64,000 nt of DNA, from contig MCGE01000009.1 in the NCBI GenBank assembly GCA_002105175.1, forward strand, positions 124,001 through 188,000, in the 5' to 3' direction. Of the stretch, positions 34,600 to 47,200 are shown in pieces. The position numbers were made by a program, and so were the translations under genes. The stretch's first letter is position 1. Every line of letters begins with the position of its first letter. Origin of the DNA: Absidia repens. Taxonomy: Eukaryota > Mucoromycota > Mucoromycetes > Mucorales > Cunninghamellaceae. The notes beneath the pieces are model-generated. The model saw only the letters and a list, made by a program, of their open reading frames with translations. It made no database searches and was not told the origin of the DNA.

Positions 34600-35519
34600 A
34601 AACGATTCCTTTTATCTAATTTAACCTGTCCTGTCTTTACAAATATGTCGTCAGTCGCCTTCATCTCTTTCTTTTTTTTTTTTTTTTTTTTTTTTAATAA
34701 TGTCGTCCTGACGCGCACTTTTCTGAAAATGGTAAAACGCGAACTCCCGAAAACGTTTATGCAAACACTACAGAAAATTATATTCCAATAGGTCAATATG
34801 GCTCGTTTCAGCAAGAACGTAAGAAGATTATAGTGCAAGCAGTTTATAGTCTAAATATACAAATAAATATAGTTGTACAGTACTGTGTGTGTGGTTGCCG
34901 ACGTATGTAGCGCATTTTTACACTGCTTTCTAACTTATCTATGACCATTTGAAGAAGTATGATCCTATATCCTCTGAAGCTAGTTGAGCCACGTGGTGTC
35001 AGGGGGGGGGAGGACGGACGTCGTTGAAGTGTGATTGTTGATAGAATTAGATACTCCTGTCATTATTTCATCTTAGTAAGCTGAGCACTGATGTTCAATG
35101 GGTCCAGTTTGGGATTTTCTTCTTTAAAAAAAATTTCGCCACACTCCCACACACATTCCAAAAAAGAGCAGAGTATATACAGGATTTCCACTCTAAAGAC
35201 TAGCTATAAGTATAGCGTTGGGAGAGTGGTATGAATGGTAGAAGTGGTATAGCCACATCTTTATAGCAAGTGACCTGGAACTTCCAATCAGTAGACCAAG
35301 GAGGAGAAGGCTTTATAGCGACAGCAAAGCTGAGTAGCGTTGGTTTTCATGGTGGAGCAACCCTTGAAAAAAAAAGGACCCTCCTCCTGAGAGTGTTAGC
35401 CCGAAAGCATAGGAAAAATTTTATTGTACTGTATTGTACAGTAATTATAGCGGTGGCTATAATCACAGAATGTCCACGGCTTATCAATTATTGATCGATC
35501 ATGGCTACAGGCCACAATC
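34600..35519. other. Gene-free spacer
   Basis: No gene is supported. It has a poly-T tract at 34,673-34,695 and scattered fragments similar to the 5' end of the dispersed repeat (AGCAAGTGACCTGGAACTTC near 35,266). Confidence 0.4.
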
Positions 35520-36310
35520 TAGATAAAGTGACCTAGGACTGTCGATCAGTGACTTGGCTCCGGAGGGAGTTAGTCATACTGAGCGATCTAGGAAGCAGCT
35601 GTATATTAGGACACTCACAAATCAACTACAATAACCGTATTTGATGCTATATAATGGGTCAGAAGATGGGTAGTAAAAATGTATATTTTATTTGAAGAGA
35701 AATGGTAAACACTAAACTATGAGCGACAGGTTCACTATGATACGGCATCTAATGAAGGTAGCATGAAGAAGACTAAAGGGTAGATCTGAGAACGGTCAAT
35801 ACTAGTCCACAGGAATGTGAAAGGATTCAAAAATACTCTACAAGGCATGAGAAAGACTAACGCGATACTTGTTTCCGAAGTACAACACCGGTCAGCACTA
35901 ATCAACACGGTGATGACAATAAAAAAGGATTCTATTACATAAGACATGATAAAGACCGATGGGACGTTTTTTCATTGAAGCAAGCAAAAAGAGACATATT
36001 TTATTCAGATGTAGGTACATTCTATGACAAACTGATACTACACTAAGCTAATGGAGGCTCCAAATCCTAGACCCAAAATGAAAGGGTTTCCCATGCATGT
36101 TGTAATCCCTGTTCCGAAAACCTTCTAAACTAGTCCTGACACTAATTTAAGATCACCATAACCTCAAAGAAGTTGAATGGTGAAGAAAAAAAGAGGGAAA
36201 AAAAAAAAGAAAATGAAAAAGAAAGAGAAAAAAGAAAGATGACGAAAAAAATAAAGGTGAGAAAAAAAATTCAGGCAGGCGGCATTTGAAATGTTTTCAT
36301 ATCTGTGAGA
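35520..36310 (+). repeat. Dispersed repeat, full-length copy
   Basis: Starts with AGTGACCTAGGACTGTCGAT, then GACACTCACAAATCAACTAC, GGGTCAGAAGATGGGTAGTA, two CATATTTTATT modules, CCAAAATGAAAGGGTTTCCC, CTTCTAAACTAGTCCTGACA, CCTCAAAGAAGTTGAATGGT, an A-rich tract and CAGGCGGCATTTGAAATG at the end. Confidence 0.75.
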
Positions 36311-36888
36311 GATGACAGTGGGTGTTGATTGTTACAATAAAAAACGAAAACCAAAAATCAGTGAGGATTTTGTTAACGTAGTAAAAGATTTTTTTTTTTT
36401 TTTTCATACATAATAATCATTAAACAGTATTATCTATACTGTATGCGAACCTTGGGATATACAAATTGATTCGAGCGACTGCAAACTCTATTTACTGCCA
36501 CTTTGTGCAATTACCCATCAAATAGAATTCTCAAGAACAATGTCATCCTAGGTCGCAGAATTATAATTTTGATGATGGATCTCTCTTATTTCGGTAACGA
36601 TCGACAATGGTTGCCTGACAAGACTTGAATCTGGATTTCGTCCTACCTTATAGGCCGAGGATGACCGAGAAAGCACGAAAGACACAATACGAAATCCACC
36701 ATGATAGTTGATGTGAAGTTTTTTTTTTCATGTTTGTTACACGTTGTATCACATCTGAGCAACTAATAGTGACGATGTTGTTTTTTTTTCTATTTGATTC
36801 TCCTTTATTTGATTCTTCTTTCTTCATCTCCCTTCCATTTTTTTCTTATCTTCACCGGTCCACTCTTTTTATCGATACTACCACAAGG
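36311..36888. other. Spacer and 7TM gene promoter
   Basis: No gene. A CT-rich tract at 36,780-36,870 precedes the ATG at 36889; the frame is open further upstream, but that extension is Phe/Ser-rich and matches the pyrimidine leader seen before other starts, so I do not include it. Confidence 0.45.
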
Positions 36889-37667
36889 ATGAGTTTCAGG
36901 CTGACGGGCTCACCAGACTTTTCTTACACTTCCCAACCCGACGGGGGTGAAATCGCTTCGGAAATCATAGGATTATTTGCCATCAGCATTATGTGTACGT
37001 TATTTGGAATTAAAACATACAATGTACAATATAGATATCTATCATACTCAAGATGGCTTGTCCTTCTTTTGTATATGTGCTCATGGGCTTTCACTGTCAC
37101 TGGTTTGATTTTGATGGCTACAAACAACGGTATAAAAAAAAAAAAAATTCATTTGGGCCCCATACATGATTCAAACTCAGTTATAATTTTTTTTTGGACG
37201 ATCGGTGTTGTTGTTATTTAGGAAACTACTTATCGTGCTTACTATCAGAACTTACCTGTGATATCTTTTACAGTGGGACGAAAATTCTTATGTATTGCTG
37301 GCTCATTGAAAAAGTATGGGTTGTCAATGCTGGCAGAACCTCAAGATGGCAAACCAAATCTTATCGTTTCCATGTTTTATTGCTAACTCCATGTAAGAAA
37401 AGCAAAAAAAAAAAAAAAAAAAAAAAAAAAGTGCACTGAATACCGTTTCGCTGACATACGAATTTCTGACACTGCATATTAACCTTTTTTTTTAGACGTA
37501 GCAATTTTTAGTCTAATGGTGAGTAATTTATAACTTGCAGTGGTGGCCATTACTTTTAACGATTTCTTTTTCTCGTTCACAGATCATCTTTCACAATGCC
37601 TGGCTCGAATACGATGGCCTTTGCACTATTGGCTTAAAACCTATTGCTAGTATTCCATTGATTGTAC

Positions 37668-37713
<46 letters not shown>

Positions 37714-38721
37714 CGCTCACATTTTTCGAATTCCGCACTTTTTACTCTAGGCCTATGATTTCGTAAGTCATTATATCTGAAAAAAAAAATACATCCCTTG
37801 TACCCACCATTCACTCCAATTTTATATATGCATATACATATATATAATTAGATATTCAACATGTACATGACCGTTCTTTTTGTTTTACCACTGATGAAAA
37901 TCGGCAATGATACAAATATGGATTGGAAACAATCACGTCTTCATGAAGTGGCTTCAAAAACCATGATTGCATCTGTGGTGTGTCTTTTTGCATCGTTTGC
38001 TAATGTGGCAGCACTAGCTATTCTCAATGGCACTGAACGAGGAGTTGTTTGCTTGACGTGCTGTTTTGTCGATGTTATGGTGAATGTGGTGACAGTGCAT
38101 TGGGTCACTTCACAACCTGCCGGCGGTCGAACGACGCGCGACACAGTCATTAGTAGCAAATCGGGACATCCGTACGACGATACCATGCAAACTTCTCTGT
38201 CCTCGAGTCAGCAACTTTCTTCCCAGGATCCTCATCAGATGAACAGCAACAATCACGCTGGTGCAACCATGACCATTACCACCAACAGCATGAATGCCAT
38301 TCCCTCGGATAAAAAGAAAAAATTTAAATTTGACCCCCTGAATGAACAATATGGTGAATTTGGAAATCATGCTTGGTCAGCTTCCCCTGAATTTAATACC
38401 ACTTCCGGAGGAGAAAGTGATTATAACGCAAATCAATATATGTCTGCCACCAATAATCAAATTTATAAATCCCCAGCCGCTGCCACTACGGATTTCCATC
38501 ATACTCAGCTTCCTTCTTATCAACAATCCAATACCCCTGCTACTGGTCATGTCCCTTATCATTTTATGAACGGCCGATTTGTCATGGTATCTGAACGAGA
38601 AGATGAAGATTTCCATACTACCAGTCGATCTTCATCTATCCAAGAATCCCATAGTAGTAAAAAGTCATTAACAAAAACTCCATCCAATGCGTCTTCTATT
38701 CACCACCAAACCCACGACTAA
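36889..38721 (+). CDS. Seven-helix membrane protein of unknown function
   Basis: Six exons join in frame: 36889-37129, 37222-37392, 37496-37518, 37583-37663, 37751-37762 and 37852-38721, giving 465 residues. Exon 5 is a 12-base micro-exon (Ala-Tyr-Asp-Phe). Seven hydrophobic spans are visible within the first 260 residues, for example IIGLFAISIMCTLFGI, WLVLLLYMCSWAFTVTGLIL, ILMYCWLIEKVWVV, FHVLLLTPYVAIFSLMIIF, MYMTVLFVLPLMKI, MIASVVCLFASFANVAALAI and VVCLTCCFVDVMVNVVTV. The remaining 200 residues form a Ser/Asn/Gln-rich tail with basic and acidic patches, consistent with a cytoplasmic tail. The layout is receptor-like, but I cannot assign it to a known GPCR family; no ligand or G-protein motif is recognised. 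Confidence 0.85.
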
Positions 38722-38965
38722 CATAACTCCTAACCCCCTCCTTTTCCATTTTTCAGCATTCAAATCATATCATTACACCATCATCTTTCCTTCATTCCTT
38801 TCTATTTATCCGTTTTATATATGAATATTTTATTTATAACAATTAATAAAATTCAAAACAATGTATATTCTAACAATGATTAAAACAATAAATAGATGTA
38901 AACTAGAACAAACTAAACTAAATGTGTGCGGTATTTCGGGGCAGGGGAGGGTGTGGCAGTCTAAA
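38722..38965. other. Convergent 3' ends of 7TM gene and Pol eta
   Basis: A 244-base intergenic stretch between two stop codons. AACTAAACTAA at 38,911-38,921 is a minus-strand TTTAGTTTAG motif just downstream of the Pol eta stop, and TTATTGTTTTAATC with AATAAATAG lies further on for cleavage on both strands. Confidence 0.5.
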
Positions 38966-41680
38966 CTAAGAGGAGGAAGGTTTGAAGAATAGATGTTTTG
39001 GTCGCTTTGCGGAATTCTTGGTGCTAAGTTCTTGACGATCTTTCCTTTTTCCGTCATCATTGGTTATTATGGAATGAATTTCACCTTCCTTGTCGAGATC
39101 CAATGCAAAATGATAATCTGTGTGTTCGTCCACCTGCTCAAGAGGAATACGTTGGTGACATTGATCGCATGTCCATGTTGAGAGTGTTGCTGTTTTGCTG
39201 GGTATAATCATATCGTTCGATTGGCAATTAACACTTTCTTCCGTTTCCTTGTCCTTTTGATCATTGAAAAAATAGCGAGTATCAGAGGAGCGTGTTTTTT
39301 CTGCTGTGGCGGAGAGAGTTGACGATGATGCTGAGTGTTCGATTTCATTTTGTTGTCGTTTGGATTGGTTTGCAAAAAAAAGCTCTAGCGCTGATGGCTT
39401 TGACGTTGGAGACGTATGTATAGCGGGTGTTGATGATGATGATGAGGATCCGATAGTATGATTCTTGCCACTGTCTTTGTCTGCGGAGTGAGTGGCGTTT
39501 GGTGCTGGGGTCGTAAAGAAGTTGTTGATTGTATGATTGGTGATACTGGCGTCGGGGACTAATCCAGAAGCTTGCACTGCCAGTAGCACACAAGGAAACA
39601 GATCGTCCAAAACTTCATTGAATAGAGACTCCACTTTGCGTTGTAATTTTTCTATAATAAAAATAAAGACAGGGGCAAGGATGTCATGAGCAATTGGAGT
39701 TTGTCTATTTTGTTAAACTTGTTTATATATTCATTACCATGATTTTCAAGATCGCGCCTTGGGAGCATTGGTGTTGATTTTGATCGGGTATTGTAGTTGG
39801 TTGAAGTTCTATACGAAATCTATAATAACAATAATAATAATAATAAAAACACTCAGTTCAACGTAATCCGCTTTTACCTTCGTAACACTCAGACAGATAT
39901 TACTTGTACTTACAGATAAAGTCCTTGGCCATGATTGATATTCCTTCCAATTATTCATCACCCTTGCATGGAGTTCCCCCGAAAGCACGGAATACCATGG
40001 AGACAGTTCATTTTGACCTGAAATAGCTGGTCGAATGTTCTTGGATGCCATCAATGATTTGGGCGCCTTTAGCAAAATGACTTTTGAAGAAAGCACACAA
40101 TAAATTAAACAATGATTCATTTTTCACATAGGTTTTGCCGTTTGTACTTACCTTCTTCATGATCGATTCCCCTGACAATATTGTATAGCCATAAACCAGA
40201 AGAGGCACCAAATTTTTCTTGCAATTCTTCCAAAGGATATTGCCTACAAGAAATGAAAGCATAGTCACATAAATAAGAAACATGTTTACTTTTTATCCCC
40301 TGTTTGTCTACTTACCATAAATCACTAGCGTTCTCCACTTTATATTCATTTTCTACAGCTTGCCCAAATTTGCCACCCAGGTTTCGTATTTTGTTGAATG
40401 GGATATTTTCCATGAATTGTAAGGCAATATGTTGTCGAATTACAGTCTATTGTGCACAATAAAAACAATCCGGATCAGTCCTCTGTAATCAGATTCCTCA
40501 TATAACCACATCATACCTGTTTGTTTGGCTTATTCCTACTTGACCCCAGTTTTGCCAATACTTTATTGTGAGATATTCCTATTGATCCCCCATCCCGAAA
40601 AAGATCAATAAATGGCCACAATATAACATTAAATTTTTTATTCATATTACCTGCAGAGCATGTATAATGTAGTTCATCAAAGACCTGTTTCCGAATCATA
40701 GCAGCGATATCAGCACCAACTGCAAGTTGAATATCAAACCAAGAAGTAGGGTCCCGGATAGTCGGATTGTCCAAATCGGCTTCAATGCTTTCTTGTTTCT
40801 GTCGTTCCATTTCTTCAAAACTAGGCACCACATGGTTCAGCGATGTCCAATCGACAGCAAAGTCATCTAAAATTGCAGTTGAATCACCATCCGAGTCCAA
40901 ATGTTCGAGTAGAATCGGGTGTGCCGGAATATACTCGTTACATAATCGTTCATTAACCGCTTCCGTCACGTCCAAAAATGCTTCGTCGGATCCCACTTTT
41001 TGTAACAAATTGCAATGTTGATTGAATATTTTAAATATCTTTTTGCCAGCGTTTCGGTACGAGTCTAATGATACTTTATGTGTTGCCTGCGACGGGTTGG
41101 TGTGATATTGGGCGGTTGTTTCGTTTGGTGCATAAGTTGCCACATGTACTAAGTTGATTTCTATGGTAATACAAAAAGGGGAAGTGAGTCCTTTCGCTCA
41201 TCCACAGATACGCACACACACCTCTCCGCAAACCAATTCCCATTCATTTCTTTGGCACTAGATTTACCTGGGCAAAGCTTTTTGGCATCGTCAACTGAGC
41301 AGTGACGCGAGATTCCAGCAGCGCGCGCAGCATAATTGACTAAAATTAATAGTACAGAACACAGTGAGTTGTAATAAAACATCGGGATAAAATTCAAGAA
41401 GCTTTACCTGCAATCAGACTAGACCATTGTTGAACAGCCACAGGCTTGCTTGAATCCAATCCTAATCGTACTTCCTCTAAAAATAACAAAGAAAAAAGAT
41501 AGAACTGTGAATTTACGTTATGAAAATTGTAAGCTTTACTTACCGACTTGACAAAAGAAGCAATCTAGATGCAATAAAAAATAACAAGCGTCAGTCAGGA
41601 TTTTATCCTTGAGTACACTTACCTAGATCAATATGAAGAATGCATTTTGAGTTTTTCAAACAGTCAGGTAATTTGACCAT
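38966..41680 (-). CDS. RAD30: DNA polymerase eta (Rad30), translesion polymerase
   Basis: Y-family polymerase that copies past UV dimers. Eleven exons join in frame: 41623-41680, 41544-41564, 41408-41476, 41268-41339, 40651-41160, 40517-40578, 40316-40446, 40152-40243, 39914-40080, 39738-39819 and 38966-39651, giving 649 residues. Catalytic motif IDLDCFF (Asp18, Asp20) is split by intron 1. VAVQQWSSLIAVNYAARAAG, then KKLCPEINLVHVATYAPNET and SDEAFLD (Asp132, Glu133) complete the palm. The thumb/HhH part (GISHNKVLAKLGSSRNKPN) and little finger (KSLMASKNIRP) follow. A C-terminal ubiquitin-binding zinc finger (about 582-605) has CDQCH...HTDYH, then a lysine/arginine-rich nuclear signal. It recruits to ubiquitinated PCNA in other species. 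An acidic insertion lies between palm and thumb. The minus-strand start is the Met before VKLPDC. Confidence 0.94.
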
Positions 41681-41991
41681 AGAAGGTGGTTAACGATTAA
41701 TTATGGAAAAAGTGAAAGAGAGCACCAAAAAAAAAAAAGTAAAAAAAAAAGAGGCACAGTCGACAATTCAGATCCCGCATATAAGTGAGAAATGTACAGC
41801 AAACTGATAATTTTTATTGGATATCAAAAAAACCAGTGTCAAAGGGGCAAGTGATGTGAGAAAACGGGAATGGGATGAGGCATAAAAAGCATAAAAAGCA
41901 TAAAATGAATAAAAAGTATAAATAGTATAAATAGTATAAATAATGAATAAAAAGTATATATGTATGTATATGTTGTGTATAACTAAACTAA
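41681..41991. other. Pol eta promoter and GATA factor 3' end
   Basis: The stretch lies between two minus-strand genes. It carries ATAAAAAGC-type short tandem repeats (41,881-41,960) and AACTAAACTAA at 41,981-41,991, directly after the GATA factor stop on its own strand, where it reads TTAGTTTAGTT. Confidence 0.5.
41881..41960. repeat. Short tandem A-rich repeats
   Basis: Three copies of CATAAAAAG(C)-like units followed by three copies of AGTATAAAT, then AATAAAAAGTATATATG. Located just after the stop codon of the GATA factor on its strand, so the transcript's 3' end probably lies in it. Confidence 0.5.
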
Positions 41992-43873
41992 TCATGGATG
42001 AGAGAGAGCGCCAGTACCATGGACAATCGATTGAGCTTTGGACACCATATCCCATAATGGCCTTGATAATTGCGCCAGAGGACGGACATGTTCGGGCTGA
42101 ACCTTTTTCCGAAGTGATTGCAGACTTTTGAGCGCCTCATCCCAATCTTCTAATTCCATGTAGACCGGTGCTGCAGTGGACTGTCCATGCATCTGTTGGT
42201 GGTGTTGTACGTATTGACTATTGGGATCGATGGTTGTAGGCGTAGTTGCTTCATTGGATTCTTGTTGCCTCACCGTCATAAATGCTGATGATGAAGATGG
42301 TGATGACGCATGGACTTGATGATGGATAGGGGGAGTGGTGGGTTGTTGAACCAGTGGCGCTGTAGGACGTAGAGGTGGTAATGAGATGGGCGGTAAAGAT
42401 GATGGAGATGCTCCACCATCACGATAAAAAGGATCAAAGTGGACCGATCGTCGTTCGGATGAGATAGGTGGAAAGGTGAGCGAAGAAGACGAGACGCTGG
42501 GTGAATGATCGGAAGATAAACCTCTTGTCATTAAAGGCGAGTGGTGCTGTTGCTGCTGCTGCTGCTGATGGCTTGAAGGAGGTGCTCGACCATTCGGATA
42601 GGCTGCTGCTTTCGTAGGCGATGAATGTGACGGATGATCATAGTGTGCTTGCGATGGTGATAGGGAAGACCGGTGAAGTGAGGAGGAAGATGATGAAGGC
42701 GAGACCGAGGCTGAGGTTGTGGATGTTGCTGAAGGAAATCCAGATCGTTTAGGAACAATATAATCTTCAATAGCAGGGACTTGTGACGCTTCCATTGGTG
42801 CCATATTATTCAGTTTTCCTTTTCCACGAGTTTTGTTGGTCCTTTTTCGATTGGCTGTAGGTGGTTTTGTCCGTTTTTTTTTATGCTGTTCGTCCGACGT
42901 GTGGTACACAACCGACTCTAATGGCGGGTCATCTTCATCTAGTTCGTCGTTGTCGTTGTCGTTGTCGTTATCGTCACTTGAATTTCTATCATCATCACCT
43001 GCCACCACTACCAGACGTTTCCGTCGTTTGATCACACTGCGTTTCATACTGACCGGTCGATGGACGTTGTGTAATTTGTAATAAAGGCCGCATGCGTTGC
43101 AAATGGTGTTTCCTTGATCATCCCGACGCCATAGTCTACAAAATCAAAAGTACAAAAAAAAATTAATTAATGCTTTTAAATGCTAGTGATTAAAAAACCT
43201 TACGGTGTTGAAGTGGCACGGCAATTGGAGCACTGCAGTGTGTGCCGATTGGCTTGCTGTTGATTGAGGGCCGGGCAACCAGCACAAGAAGACAATCCTC
43301 CGGTTCCATTGCACTTTCCGCCTCCAGGACATGAGCCGGCGATTTGACCATTTCCGCCACCGCCAGATTGTTGCTTTTGTTGTTGCTGGTCTTTTTGACT
43401 TGTTTGTTCCGTTTCAACGTGGTGGGTCGATAAGTATGTTTCGCCTTCAGATAAAGTCCACAAGCATTACATATTGTATCCCCATTGGGTGCTCGTCTCC
43501 ATAAAGGTGTCGAGGATGTCCCACAGTTCGCACACTGAGTTGCTGCAATTTCGGTCGCCACCGCCGTTGGAGTCAATTTTGGTGGTCCGTGAACAGAAGT
43601 AGAGCTTGCGGGTGGTGATAGTGAAGATGGTGAAGGTGAAATCGACGAAGGATTTGTTTGCTTGGCTGCTGCCGCTGTGGTTGCCATTGCAGTTGCTGGT
43701 ATAGATTCTTCTTTTACTGTCATCGATCCTGATGTGGAAGCTGATGTTGGCTGTAGTGGTAAAGTCAGGATAGGTTCCGCTGATGACGAAGTGGGAATAG
43801 AGGGAGGTGGTGACATTGTAGTTGTCCTAATGTTAGATGGAATCATGGGAGAAGATGCATTGCTAGTATTCAT
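41992..43873 (-). CDS. SreA/Urbs1-type double GATA-finger iron regulator, with apparent frameshift
   Basis: GATA repressor of iron uptake in other fungi. Two exons, 43204-43873 and 41992-43135, about 604 residues if one base is added. The first finger (about 115-140) is [14 protein letters not shown], then [16 protein letters not shown]. Between fingers is the Cys-rich motif typical of the iron-sensing group: [10 protein letters not shown] and SSCAGCPAL. The second finger is [14 protein letters not shown] with [16 protein letters not shown], split by the only intron. The two halves lie in different frames; they join if one A is missing from the AAAAA run at 43392-43396 on the minus strand. 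The tail is basic (KRRKR), acidic and low-complexity with a possible coiled coil near the end. The four-cysteine linker argues for SreA/Fep1/Urbs1 rather than a nitrogen or light GATA factor. Confidence 0.87.
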
Positions 43874-44201
43874 GACCACCTTTTTTCCAATAAGCAAAAA
43901 AAAAAAACAAAAAAAGAAAACGAAAAAAAAGGAAAAAAAAATTCAACAAAAAGGAATTTTCGATCAAGATTGTATAATTTGTATTGTAAAAGACGGTGTT
44001 TCAAAAAGGCCGTTCAGATTTTTTTGTTTTGCCTGGAAGAGATCAATCAACCCATCTCCCCTTACCATTGGGTATGTAACACAAAATAAGTCTTTATTCG
44101 GGTCATCATCAGATAAACGTGGTAAAATAAAAAGGTAAAATAAAAAGGTAAAATAAAAAGGCACTAAAATAAAAATATAAAACTAAACTAAAGCAGATGG
44201 A
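43874..44201. other. GATA factor promoter and chitin synthase 3' end
   Basis: Upstream of the GATA factor and downstream of the chitin synthase on the same strand. It has A-rich runs at 43,897-43,950, then a threefold 13-base tandem repeat at 44,121-44,160 and AACTAAACTAAAG at 44,181-44,193, which on the minus strand reads TTTAGTTTAGTT just after the chitin synthase stop. Confidence 0.5.
44121..44160. repeat. Threefold 13-base tandem repeat
   Basis: GGTAAAATAAAAA occurs three times in direct tandem. It sits in the probable 3' untranslated region or terminator of the chitin synthase gene. Confidence 0.65.
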
Positions 44202-47200
44202 TCATTGTTCAGCCAAAAGATCTTCAATCACACTATTGATAAAATCTCTATAACCAGTCATATCTACTCCAAATGTTTTCGAAAGAGCTTCTCGTACTTG
44301 TTTCTTGGTTAAAGACATCAAATCATGTTGTTGCAATAGCCGATCAATTTCTTGAACAATAGCGGCTTCACTGGGCATACCATTAGGGTCGTTCGAAGAA
44401 GAATCCATCATCAGCATCATCATCAGTTTATCTTGATCACTGTACACCAAAGACTTGTTGTTGTTGTTATTGCTATTGCTATAAGAATGGCGGGATCGTT
44501 CTGCAATAGACTGTTTTTCGGTACGTCCGTCATCAAATTCCTGTTGCCATTGCTGCTGTAATAATTGTTGTTCATGATCTGCCCATCGTTGCGCCGGAAT
44601 ACTGGAAGGATCAAAGACATGAACTTTTTGTTCAGTTTTCTTCTTTTTCTTCGATTTGTCGCCAGATGAGCCAGAGCCAGATTCACCAACCACAATCCGA
44701 GTATTACCCCATGAAAAGTCATCAAAATGCCAGAAAGCGTAAAGAGGAATGAAAAAAGAGAATACAGGAATCGCCAAAATGTAGACAATCATCCAACCAA
44801 CGTGTTCCCATTTCCGCCTTGTGATGAAGATAATCGCCTGTAAACCATATACGCCTGCTAGAGTGATAATCGACATCAGAGGGACCTGACTGGTACTGGT
44901 ACAAAGTTGATAAATGAGATAGCCAAGATAACACACCACCGCAGGCATTACCAAGGTACTGAGTAAATCGAGCATGACTACAAATCGCATTGAGAAGCAA
45001 CAAAATCCACAAAGCTGAGGTAAAAACATCAGTTCTCCCAGATTGTGAATAGTTGAATTGATCCATCGTCTTCGTTGAGAAAGCAGCACCTGCCATTGAT
45101 CGGGAGCATTTGTGCGACAGCTTGCATCCGGGTTGAATTTGGTTTTATAGGTCGGGAAGTGCTTGAGGATGAGAGTGGTCAGATAACGGTCTTCGCCCAG
45201 ATGGAGTAGATTTTTTTTGTGCAGAGTGTTGACATTGTTTTCCGCATAATCCGCAATGACTTGGTGGGATGCCAGTAAAGGTTGGTTCTTGGTCGCCGCA
45301 CGCACACGATACATACAGAAGCAGCCTGGAAGACATGTCACCGAACCAAATAGAGATTCAAACGCTTTGGCCAAGTGATGAGAGATATAATATTCATACA
45401 CCTGAATCATGGTCACCCACGACTCCTTTTCATTCGAGAGCACCGTTTCACCACAAAGACCAACCAGCTTGGGATCACGCACAAACGACGATACCATATG
45501 GTTCAGCGCATCTGGAGCAACTTCAGTGTCAGCATCGACCATCAGCACTAGTTCATAAAACGACGGCAGTACTCCAATCACATTTTTCAGTTGATGATGC
45601 ATTTCTAATTCCAATGGTGTCATCGGCAGGTCGTAGTGGATCTTATTCAAAAATCGCATCAGAATCATTTGAGAATCCCGTTTGCCTCTATTGCCTGATT
45701 TTTGTCGTTCGTCAGCCGTTCCCACTTTCACCACCACCAAAAAAGGCACCACATGTCCATGACAATGATAAAGTCCTGAGTATACTTTGGCACGATTATG
45801 TTGTCGTTGTCCTTCACCCAGAGATATAAAGTCCATTGGCAAAGGTTCTTCATTGACTTGATCATCAGGATCTACACCCAAGATATCCAGCACAATCCGT
45901 GGCGTCGATCGATCATTTCCACTGCCTACAATCATACCATCAGCAATCAGGAAGAGCAATTTTCGCTGGTCGTCGTACTTCATCACTGCCAATGAGTCAA
46001 TCGTCTTGCGCAAGGAGTCTTCACCTTCGGTATAACAAGGCACTTGGCAAATGATAAACTTGTCATTGTAGAATTGGTCATCACCATTTGACGCACCGCC
46101 ACCAGCAGCACCGGCCAGGTTAGAGGAAGACGGAGCAGTACTAGTCGTACCTGTACCAGTCCCACCAGAAGTAGCGCCACTTGCATTCGGACCAGGAGGA
46201 AGGGGTGCATATGAATGTTGGCCCAATCGAAACGCCGCCAAAAATTTGAATAGTATGACACTACATAGAAATGCTGTGATCAGAAGAAGCAGATATTCCG
46301 AGAGTTGGCATTGTAACGCATTCCTGGTGTCCACTTTCCCAACGAAAAAGAGGTTCCGCATACACGTCAGCTGCTGCGCACGTAATCCAGCATCCATTGG
46401 TAATGCATCAAAGTGAGCCGAGATGTCCGTCCCCGCCAATTGCCTGAAAAGCTCTGTGATACTATTGTCAATAAAATCCATGTTGATAGCTGCCGATGAT
46501 GAGGAACTCGAGTGGCGTTGATTTGACGTGTTGTTGCCATTTGCCATTGAGCTGTCATTATAAAACGTCCCATTGTGCTGTCCATCCAGTGTCATATTCG
46601 TCAAGGTCGTCATACTGCTGCTGCTGCCATCCCCACCAATAGATACAAAAGAAGAGGAAGGTGTCATCCCAGAAGGATATTGAAGAGATCGGCCACCTTT
46701 CATATACGACGTCAAATCATACACATGATCATGAAGAATAGCCCATTGTCGCTGTGTGTTGATACCTCCAATTTGCACAGGCATGGAAGCTTGATTTTGA
46801 ATGTCCACTGGATCATACCCCATAAACCCAAGTCGATAGTTTTTGCGAAGGTAAACCATTTGTTCAAAGTACCAGTCAGGACGATAGTCAGCCTTGAAGT
46901 AACGGAAATCATGATAGGCAGCAGTTGTATCGGTGATATTTACATGCGCAGCCAAAGTGACTTCTTTGGGGATCGGTTGGTTGTGGTGTATGCCTTCACA
47001 TAAAGCAGATACCTGGACAGGAAACAAATCGCTTGCATCTTGACCAGCATATTGGAATAAAGAGGACGCGGGGATTACTTCAGATGCCCAATGGCGAGGA
47101 GCAAAGGAAGTCAAGTCAAATACCTCACCACGAATAGATATGTACGCATTGTCTTTGTCACTTTTCGATTGGAGTTCGGATTGGGTAAAAAGATCTTGGT

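Noticed and set aside
36730..36888. In-frame upstream extension of the seven-helix protein
   Set aside because: The added part is Phe/Ser/Leu-rich and corresponds to the pyrimidine-rich leader that precedes starts elsewhere in the window.
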